From Candidatus Parabeggiatoa sp. nov. 1 (GTDB lineage Bacteria > Pseudomonadota > Gammaproteobacteria > Beggiatoales > Beggiatoaceae): 44,668 nt of DNA. The stretch is taken from positions 1 through 44,668 of the forward strand of contig QNER01000002.1 of assembly GCA_003646175.1 (NCBI GenBank), written 5' to 3'. The position numbers and the translations under genes were made by a program. The notes below the pieces were generated by a model. That model was not told the DNA's origin, ran no database searches, and saw only the letters and a list, made by a program, of their open reading frames with translations. Position 1 is the first letter of the stretch; each line of letters starts with the position of its first letter. Below, piece by piece: positions 19,024-27,800 of this stretch.

Positions 19024-22000
19024 TCACCTCTTTTTTTGTTTTGAAGAAGCGTTTTAATTTCATTGGCAGACATTTTGTCAAGCCTTTGGCGTAATCTAGC
19101 AATTTTTTCAATTCGGCCAGGTTGAGTTTCCTGCTTGACGATAGACTTGGCTAAACTAACCACCGTAGGTGATTCATACAATTGACGCAAGGATATTTCC
19201 ACAGAAAAAATATCACGGATTCGGGAAATAACTTGGGTACCTAGCAGGGAATGTCCCCCTCGTTCAAAAAAATCGTCATGGATGCCAATTTGTTGCTGCT
19301 CTAATATATCACTCCAGATGTTTGTCAGCAGTTCTTCTATAGGAGTTCGTGGCGCAACATAAACCGTTTTCAATTCATTTCCAGAGGGTGCTGGCAACGC
19401 ACGACGATCTATTTTACCATTGACAGTGAGTGGTATTTTTTCAAGCACTACAAAATACGAAGGCACCATATATTCTGGCAACTTCTCTTGGATAAATCGG
19501 CGTAAGTCACTAGCAGCCACTGGGGTAGTTACCGGATGAGTAACAATATAGGCTACCAATTGTTTCAAGTGAGACGAATCTTCACGGTCTATAACAACGG
19601 CCTCTCGTACCTGCGGGTGTCCTGCCAAGATAACTTCAATTTCTCCCAACTCAATACGGAAACCACGAATCTTGACTTGATGATCAAGCCGCCCAACACA
19701 CTCCAACGAACCATCGGGCAACCAACGACCTAAATCGCCAGTTCGATAAATCACGTTACTATATATGTCATTGGCATAAGGATTATTGACAAAGTTAGCC
19801 TTAGTCTTCTCTTCATTGTGCCAATAACCAGCACCCACGCCGACACCAGACACGCATATCTCTCCGTACACCCCAATAGGTAACAATTGTTGCTGCCGAT
19901 CCAACACATAAAGGTTCAAATTTGCCAAGGGTTTACCGATAGGTACATTGAGTTGTTCCTTGGGAAGCAGTTTATCGAACACCGCTTGACAAATATCATC
20001 AGAAGCTTCAGTTGGCCCATAAGCATTAACCAATTTAATATTAGGATAAGTATGCTGCCATTGATTAACAAGTGAAGTAGAAACAGCCTCACCAGTCACC
20101 ATGGCCCACTCTAATGCCGGTAGTGCCTGTTCCTCAGCTGATAATTTTGCAACCTGATCAAGGACTCCCTGCATTACAATCGGTACAAATTCAATTGCTG
20201 TCACTTGTTGTGACTTAATGACCTTAAATAGCTTGGCCGCATCACAAACTGTCTCATAATCAACGACGACAGTACGCCCACCGAATAGTAGCGGTGCCAG
20301 AAATTGCCACACAGAAATATCCGACGACGACGACGCGCTCTGCAAAAATGCCGAGTTTTGATGGAAAGGCAATTGTTCAGCTTTAGCATAAATGTGATTG
20401 ACCGCACCATTGTGTCTTACTATCGTTCCTTTTGGTAAACCGGTGGAACCGGATGTGTATATCATATAGGCGATATCTACCGATTCATTAAGGAAGTTTG
20501 GATTGTTTTCGGGTTCGTTGATGAGATCAGTGCCGTTGTAGACTTGATAATTCCCTCCTAACTCCTTGCCATCAAGGCATAACACGTTACGCAAATAGCC
20601 GTCTTTTTCTACATCTATGGCGATCTTGTCAAATAACGTGCTACGAGTAATCAAGGAATTAATTTGGCTATTCGTCACCATATAAAGGACTCGATCATAT
20701 GGGTAACTCGGATCAATCGGCAAAAAGGCCCCGCCGGCTTTCAGGATGCCGAGCATAGCCGCAAGAAAATCAATGCCACGCTCTTCTAAAATACCCACAA
20801 ATTCATTACGTCTGATACGACGACGCAGATAGTGAGCAATTTTATTGGCTTTGCTATTTATTTCTCTATAAGTCAGCTGTTGATCTTCAAACACCACCGC
20901 AACGGCATCGGGTGTGCATTCTACTTGCGCTTCAAATAATTGATGAAGGCATCGGTCATGAGAATAATCCGCTTGGGTATCATTCCATTCGACTAGTAAT
21001 GTATGGCGTTCAGCCTCGCTCAACAACGGTAATTCTGAAACGGGTTGTTCTGGGTTGACCACGATTCCTTTCAGCAACGTTTGGAAATGTTCAAGCCACC
21101 GCTCAATAGTCGCTTTATCCAACACATCGGTGTCGTAATCACAATCCACCACCAATTCATCGCCTATTTCAGTGATATTGAAGTCAATATCAAATGCGAT
21201 GAAACTGATAGGTTGAGAAAACCAGCTAGGCTCCAAATTAAACATAGGCGGGATCGCAACCGGCCGATCTAGGTTAAAAAGTGCCGATACCAGTGGCGTT
21301 TGGTTGGCATTTCTGGCTATATTTAACTTGTTGATTAAGTTTGCGAAGGGGTAGTCTTGATGCTCGTAAGCATCTAGTAAAATACTTCGCATCACTTTCA
21401 GATATGCCGAGAAGGTTTGTCTTTTATCAAAGGAACTCATTATGGGCAATAAATGGGTACAATAGCCAACAAGCCTGTCACTCCCTTCAGAAGGCCGTCC
21501 TAAAACCGGAATGCCCACAACGACATCATCCTGCCCGGTCAAGCGGTGAAGTAAAGTCGTATAAACGGACATGAGCATCATAAATAAGGTACAACCGTGT
21601 TTTTGACTTTGCTTTTTGAGATCACGACAAAGCTCACCATCAAGTCGTACTGTTTGTCGGCTACCTTGATAGGTATTTACCGGTGGGCGAGGACGATCAG
21701 TTGGTAAATCTAAAACAGGCATATAATCAGCGAACTTTTCCAGCCAATAAGATTCATGGGCTATCATTTCCTTCGTCTGAATTTGCGGTATTTGCCACTG
21801 TACATATTCACTGAACTGCATGGGCGAGTCCAGTTGAGTTTTGGTACCTTGACATTCGGCTGAATAGAACGATGTTATTTCTTGTAGCACGATGCCTATT
21901 GAAAAACCATCAACTACAATATGATGCGCGGTCAGAACCAGCAAATGGCGCTGTTCTTCCAACTTGAGAATAGAGGCACGAAAGAGTGGGCCTTGGTTCA

Positions 22001-24662
22001 GGTTGAACGGCTTTTGACTTTCACTTATAAACCAAGCATTCACCTCAGATTTACCTTCATCACTCGTTGTTGAAAAATCAAGCACGGGTATATCTATCTT
22101 CAATTCTGGCAAAATCTGCTGAAAATCACCATTGTGGCTGATAATTGTCCTGAGCGCTTCATGCTGAGCGACGACTTTCTGTACAGCTTGACACATTGCC
22201 GACAGTTGAAATGGGCCCTGTAATTGAAGGGTTGTGTAAACATTATAGGCAAGCGAACCTTCTTGCCCTATTTGGCTCAAAACCCACAGTTGTCTTTGTG
22301 CTTCAGTTAAAGGTAATTTATCAGGTTGCTTGGAAGAAGCTTTTGAAATTGGGATGGATGTCACGTCTTTCAGTGATGTCAATTCAACCTGGTTTCCCTC
22401 TTGAGCCTCTTTACTAGATAGTTCGGTAGCACTGCTATCTTTATCTGGACTTTTCGTTACCCCTGATACGTTTTCTAATCCTTTCTCACTTTTTGAATGT
22501 GCGGGTAAAAAACCACCGGCTCGTAATTCTTCGCAACTTTCCTTAATGGCCCGAATGATATATTCAATGTCAGCATCGGTATGTGCGGTAGACAGGAAAA
22601 AGTTACGTCCTTCCCAAACAAGGACACCTTTATCAAGCAGATGATAAAACAATAAATCAAGATTGATTTGGTAGGCAAAACGAAACAGTGAACTAAAATG
22701 CACTATACGAATAGGCATTTCTTCCGCTTCAAAATAAGTATTCAGGGTGTCAGCAAATTGTGTCGTGCGCTTATTTAACTGAGCTTGAAGGGTGGGCCCC
22801 TGTCGTTTCATCTCTTTGAGTGCCGCACGCGCGGCTACCATCGTAAGTGGGTGTTTACAAAAAGTTCCTGCAAAAAATGTGGTTTCTTTTGAGGGATACG
22901 ACGTATCCTCGTATTGCCACATACCGCCATCAATACCATCCATATAGACAGCTTTACCAGCAACCACGCCGATTGGCATCCCACCACCAATAATTTTGCC
23001 ATAAGTGACGATGTCAGCCTGAACATCAAACCATGCCTGTGCGCCACCGGGATGACTCCGAAAACCGGCAATCATTTCATCAAAAATCAACACGATACCC
23101 AGATCATGGGTCAACTTTCTCAATTGATGGAGAAATTCTTTGGGTTGGAAATCTGGACGGCGGCTTTGTACTGGCTCTACTAAAACGGCAGCGAGTTCAT
23201 GAGCATGAGCTTTGATCATTTCCAGTGCTTGAGGCGTACCATATTCCAGTACCATTAAATCAGCAACCGTGTTTTGTGTAATGCCCGGCACCATTGGAAT
23301 AGCATTCGGGTTATTATTACCAGGCTCTGTGATACCTAAAGTACCATCAAAATGACCATGAAAAGACATATAAAATAAAGCCACTTTTGGACGACCGGTG
23401 ATAGTACGTGCCAGACGCAGTGATGTCATCACCGCTTCGGTACCCGTATTACAAAAAGTGACTCGTTCCACGCCGGTGAACTCACAAATTAACTGTGCCA
23501 CTTCGCCGGCTAGCTCTGTTTGTGGTCCGATTTGTATCCCTTGCGATAGTTGTTCTTTTAGGGCCTCTATGATAAAAGTCGGTTGATGTCCAAACAGATA
23601 AACTCCGAAACCCATAGTGATGTCTATATATTCATTGTCATCAATATCCCATATTTTTGCTCCTTGAGAACGTTTACCAATAATGGGATACAACATTTCT
23701 TTGGTGGTAAAACGGAAACCGGCGGAAGCTCGGTTATCTGCTAAAACCGGTCGGTAGTGTTGGCCCAACTCTTTTGAGTTTTTAGTACGTTGATTATACC
23801 GTACAATAAGGTTTTCTAAATGACGCTTTTGGATTGACGTTAATCCTCTGGTGCGAATCTCAGCAACACGCCAAGGTGGCAAAGGTGAAGACGGTTGGCT
23901 TGAGATTTGCTCAGGCTGCTGGTGAGTAGTCGCCAAGGGCGGTTTAACAGAGGGTGTCTGTTGAGGTTCCTTAACCGGGTGGGGGGCCGTTGTCGTTTGA
24001 TGATCTTCTTGATCAGATGAAGATAATGGTTTTGTAGAAAAACCGCTATGGCGCAAAAATTCTAACTGTTGAGAGACAACTTGAGACATCGCTTGAGAGG
24101 CTAATTCAAGTTGTTGCTTAAGAATTTGTTCCAACGCAGACGCTTCTTCCCCACTCGAAAGCCTGTCATTTAAGTTGTTTGGTTGTTTAAACTCGCTACT
24201 GGTTTTTTCAACCAACTGGGAAGTCAATTCCAGAGCACTTGTTTCTGTGATCGCTTCTTTGGTTTCTGTGATCGTTTCATTCATGTTAGATTCAGTCGAT
24301 ATAGGTTTTACCTGTGGCCGCACTTCAGACTCAGATTGCCCAGATGTTGAAGACCCTTCTGGAGGTAAATTCTGATCAATGTAGGTTGCTAGCGCATCAA
24401 TGTTGGTCAATTCTTCAAAGAACTGACGCATAACCACTTTGAGGCTAAAGGTATTGTCAATGGTTCGTATAATTTCCATTAAGGTCAATGAATTAGCGCC
24501 CATTTCTAAGAAAGGAACATGAATTTCCTCTTCAGACGGGATTGTCGCCAGTAAATCGGCCATCTGGGAACACAATGTGGAAAGAATCTCGGTCCGTCGT
24601 CCTGTTTCTGGGGACACCTCAACCGGGAAATCAGATACGGTAACACTTGCTGCATCATTCAT
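19020..24662 (-). CDS. ACP-aminotransferase (GSA-AT-like, class III PLP)-C-A(basic, candidate Dap)-PCP
   Basis: ACP FLEMGANSLTLMEI; AMT SFHGHFDGT, LIFDEMIAGFR, TYGKIIGGGMPIG (PLP lysine); C HHIVVDGFS; A code read as DIWEMTADDK; PCP FFERGGHSLLGTQ. Same ACP-AMT-C-A-PCP order as part of the McyE/MycA-type hybrids. Confidence 0.93.
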   Translation of the reverse strand: MNDAASVTVSDFPVEVSPETGRRTEILSTLCSQMADLLATIPSEEEIHVPFLEMGANSLTLMEIIRTIDNTFSLKVVMRQFFEELTNIDALATYIDQNLPPEGSSTSGQSESEVRPQVKPISTESNMNETITETKEAITETSALELTSQLVEKTSSEFKQPNNLNDRLSSGEEASALEQILKQQLELASQAMSQVVSQQLEFLRHSGFSTKPLSSSDQEDHQTTTAPHPVKEPQQTPSVKPPLATTHQQPEQISSQPSSPLPPWRVAEIRTRGLTSIQKRHLENLIVRYNQRTKNSKELGQHYRPVLADNRASAGFRFTTKEMLYPIIGKRSQGAKIWDIDDNEYIDITMGFGVYLFGHQPTFIIEALKEQLSQGIQIGPQTELAGEVAQLICEFTGVERVTFCNTGTEAVMTSLRLARTITGRPKVALFYMSFHGHFDGTLGITEPGNNNPNAIPMVPGITQNTVADLMVLEYGTPQALEMIKAHAHELAAVLVEPVQSRRPDFQPKEFLHQLRKLTHDLGIVLIFDEMIAGFRSHPGGAQAWFDVQADIVTYGKIIGGGMPIGVVAGKAVYMDGIDGGMWQYEDTSYPSKETTFFAGTFCKHPLTMVAARAALKEMKRQGPTLQAQLNKRTTQFADTLNTYFEAEEMPIRIVHFSSLFRFAYQINLDLLFYHLLDKGVLVWEGRNFFLSTAHTDADIEYIIRAIKESCEELRAGGFLPAHSKSEKGLENVSGVTKSPDKDSSATELSSKEAQEGNQVELTSLKDVTSIPISKASSKQPDKLPLTEAQRQLWVLSQIGQEGSLAYNVYTTLQLQGPFQLSAMCQAVQKVVAQHEALRTIISHNGDFQQILPELKIDIPVLDFSTTSDEGKSEVNAWFISESQKPFNLNQGPLFRASILKLEEQRHLLVLTAHHIVVDGFSIGIVLQEITSFYSAECQGTKTQLDSPMQFSEYVQWQIPQIQTKEMIAHESYWLEKFADYMPVLDLPTDRPRPPVNTYQGSRQTVRLDGELCRDLKKQSQKHGCTLFMMLMSVYTTLLHRLTGQDDVVVGIPVLGRPSEGSDRLVGYCTHLLPIMSSFDKRQTFSAYLKVMRSILLDAYEHQDYPFANLINKLNIARNANQTPLVSALFNLDRPVAIPPMFNLEPSWFSQPISFIAFDIDFNITEIGDELVVDCDYDTDVLDKATIERWLEHFQTLLKGIVVNPEQPVSELPLLSEAERHTLLVEWNDTQADYSHDRCLHQLFEAQVECTPDAVAVVFEDQQLTYREINSKANKIAHYLRRRIRRNEFVGILEERGIDFLAAMLGILKAGGAFLPIDPSYPYDRVLYMVTNSQINSLITRSTLFDKIAIDVEKDGYLRNVLCLDGKELGGNYQVYNGTDLINEPENNPNFLNESVDIAYMIYTSGSTGLPKGTIVRHNGAVNHIYAKAEQLPFHQNSAFLQSASSSSDISVWQFLAPLLFGGRTVVVDYETVCDAAKLFKVIKSQQVTAIEFVPIVMQGVLDQVAKLSAEEQALPALEWAMVTGEAVSTSLVNQWQHTYPNIKLVNAYGPTEASDDICQAVFDKLLPKEQLNVPIGKPLANLNLYVLDRQQQLLPIGVYGEICVSGVGVGAGYWHNEEKTKANFVNNPYANDIYSNVIYRTGDLGRWLPDGSLECVGRLDHQVKIRGFRIELGEIEVILAGHPQVREAVVIDREDSSHLKQLVAYIVTHPVTTPVAASDLRRFIQEKLPEYMVPSYFVVLEKIPLTVNGKIDRRALPAPSGNELKTVYVAPRTPIEELLTNIWSDILEQQQIGIHDDFFERGGHSLLGTQVISRIRDIFSVEISLRQLYESPTVVSLAKSIVKQETQPGRIEKIARLRQRLDKMSANEIKTLLQNKKRGE

Positions 24663-24728
24663 AAAATTTCTAATTAATTATTTAATTTTAATTAAGTTAA
24701 CACCAACCAACGATTTTAAAATTTCTTA

Positions 24729-24819
24729 GAGCGTGTTTGAAAAGTCCAATAATCAATCACTTATAAAATAGTCTATTGGTTATAAAACAATGAGTTAAGT
24801 CTATTTTTAAAACACGCTC
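24729..24819. repeat. Short palindromic MITE-like element between the KS-AT0-AT gene and the ACP-AMT gene
   Basis: GAGCGTGTTT (24729-24738) / AAACACGCTC (24810-24819) inverted ends, with inner CCAATA...TATTGG inverted repeat, AT-rich. Confidence 0.55.
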
Positions 24820-24843
24820 TTAAAAACCGATTTCAAAAAGCTA

Positions 24844-27800
24844 TCAATAAAGTTCAGACCACTTTACTTTAACACCTGCCAACCAAAGCTTACCTAAGCT
24901 ATTAAGCAAAAAGGCTTCGTCAGATTGTTGTTCATTAACATGACGTAATGATGGAAGTACCACTGTATCCTTGCTATTTTTGATATCAGGATGCTGAAAA
25001 ACAAAACTTCCCAAACTTTGTCCCGGGCCGACCTCTAGCATAATCCGTTCGGGTGCTTGCAACAATTCGCTTACCCCGTCGGCAAAACGCACTGTCTGGT
25101 AAGTGTGCTGAGCCCAATAATGTGGGTCTGTTGCCTGTTCATTAGTAATCCAAGTGCCGGTGACATTGGATATATAGGGAATCTTGGGAGATTTAAGCGT
25201 AATCGTTTTCGCTAGTTTTGTGAATGGTTCACTAAGTCTTTTCATTATCTTTGAATGAAAAGCATGGGACGTTTGAAGACGCCGATGAAGTATATTTTTT
25301 TCGTTAAGTTGTTGTTCTAATTCCATAACCGCATCATGTGAACCCGAAACCACACACTGCGACGGTGTACTTATCGTGGCTAGGGATAATTCATCTCCCA
25401 GTAGGGGAAGCATCTCATTTTCTGAAAGTGGTACCGCTAACATGGCCCCCTCTGGTAATTCTTCAATCATCTGCGATCTTTTGGCTACCAGAAATAAGGC
25501 ATCTTCAAGCGACATGACCTCTGCCACAGCAGCGGCCACATATTCGCCCAGGCTATAACCAATCATCGCCTGTGGCTGTACTCCCCATTTCTGCCACAAT
25601 TTAGCGAGCGCATATTCTATCACAAAAACGGCTGTTTGTGCGAATACCGTTCTATTTAATTTTTGGGTGGCCTCATCGACGGGTTCTGGCTCCCGATTGA
25701 GCATTTTTCTCAAATCAAAGCGTGGTTGGGCACTGGAAATTGTCGTTTGATCATTCAACGCCACCTCACCGCTTTTATCTTCAGGATAGAAGACTTTCCG
25801 CAGATCAATGCCCAGTTGTGGTTTGACCAGTTCGCAACATTGATCGATTTGTTCACGAAAAGCGGTTTGCGTTTGGTAGAGACCTTTTGCCATGTTCACG
25901 TAGTGATCCCCAACCCCAGAAAACATAAACGCAATAGGGCGATTAGCCGATTCACGGTAACGTGTTATAACGCGCTTTGTATCTAGGGGGGAGAATACGT
26001 TTATCGCATCATTCACATCACGGCAAACCACCATACGTTTATGGTTGAAAGTTGTACGGTTTTCTTGCAAAGTGTACGCTATTTCCGCTAAATTGAGAGC
26101 CGGATGTTGCCTCAGGTGTTCAACTAAATTTGTTGTTGCTCTTTCAAGGCTTGACTCTGTTTCCGCAGATAGGACTAATAACTGCCAATTCTTCGTTGAG
26201 GTCAATACGTTAACGGGTACTTGAAAAGCTTCGACTCCACTATTCTCATCACTTGAATGTGTTGATTTTTGAGGTTGAGCTAAGTCATTGTCACGCAAAA
26301 ACGCCAATTGCTGAGAAATAACATTCGATACCACATCCGACATGGCTAATAGTTGTTGTCTCAATGTTCGGGTAAGTACCCCTACCCCTGGCTGTTGCTC
26401 AGACGATGTCTCTTCCGTTTTGTGTGTTGTACTACTAGTCGCCTCCACCGATCTTTTTTCCATTTGAGGAGATTGCGCGGTAGGTTTATGTTCGGAGGGC
26501 GCAAAAACTGTCAATGGAGATGATAATTGTCCGTCTGACGGTGGTGCCACTTGCCCCTTCTCGGAAGGCGCGGTGACTTTCAATTGAGATGAAAGTTGTT
26601 CATCCACTGGCGGTACCACCGCTTGCCTTTTTTCGGTTTGTGGTAACTCTTGAGATTTAATCCAACAACGTTGTCGCTGAAAAGGATAGGTTGGGAGAGA
26701 CACTCTATTTCGAGGGTAATCTCTATCAAATCCTTTCCAGTTAATATCCAGACCTTGTATGTATAGGGTCGATAAACTGTTCAACAAGCCTTGCCAATCA
26801 TCCTCTTTTGACACGAAGGAAGAGAGCCAAACCGTTTGATGCTGTTGTCCTAAATTCATCAAGGATGGCGCAGTACCTAGTTCCAAAAAAAGTTCATAGC
26901 CTTGTTCAATCAAGGTGTTTATTCCCGTATTCAATACTTCGCTCTCAACATCATGGTATTGTTGCCAATAGTTAGCGTTGAGTGCCTGTTTTTGCGAGAG
27001 CAATTGGCCGGTCACGTTAGAAACCAGAGGAAGGCGTGGCGTTTGAAAGGCAATTTGGCTTGCCTTAGGTTCATAAGAACCCGGCATCACTGCGATTTCA
27101 TTCCCCAACAATTGCGCCGACATTAATTTTCCTCTTTCGACAGTCAGTTTCATGCCATCTTCTACACTAAATACCCCCGCAACACAGGCCGCGACATATT
27201 CACCCACACCATTTCCCATGATGATGCCCGGTTCTATACCCCAAGATTTCCATAACTCAGCAAGAGCGTATCCCAACATAAAAAAAGCGGATTGTTGGTA
27301 GACAATGTCATCTAACCCTTTCTCATTCTCAACCTTTCCTTGGGAATGCTTATCGCGAGACTCAGCATCGTGTGCCGGATAAAGAACATCAAGGAGTGAT
27401 GGCCCTTCTAAATAGTCGCTTAAAATCCCATTACAACGGTCAATGATTTTGCGAAATGTAGGCTGGGTTTGGTAGAGTTGTTGTCCCATGCCAATGTATT
27501 GTGATCCCTGACATGTGAAAAGGAAAGCGATTTTGCGCTGACGATTTTTGGGTACTTTTCCTTGAAATACGCAGAGGGATTTTTGCCCCTTCACAAAAGC
27601 CGCTAATTGGTTCTGCGCTGTTGTTAGCGATTTTGCTACCACACTGAGTCTATGGATGAAGTGTGAACGTCCGGTATTGGCACTAAAGCAAATATCTTCT
27701 AAAGCTAAGTTGGGATGATCTGATAAATGATTTTCATATCGTTCGGCTAATTGTGTTAGTGCCTCGCTTGTTTGCGCTGAGAGTGTTAGTAAATGCCACG

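Noticed and set aside
9121-24662. Epimerization domains giving D-residues
   Set aside because: No separate C-like domain follows any PCP; each module is plain C-A-PCP. Dual C/E domains were not evident, but cannot be excluded without phylogeny.
24844-25950. Hydroxymalonyl or methylmalonyl specificity for the GYS-type ATs
   Set aside because: Both carry SHAFHS, which usually indicates malonyl; GYSxGE alone is insufficient to call an unusual extender.
26650-27560. AT0 as a frameshift/assembly artefact
   Set aside because: The reading frame is continuous with conserved flanking motifs on both sides, and the linker after it is intact; an in-frame deletion fits better, although reads should confirm.
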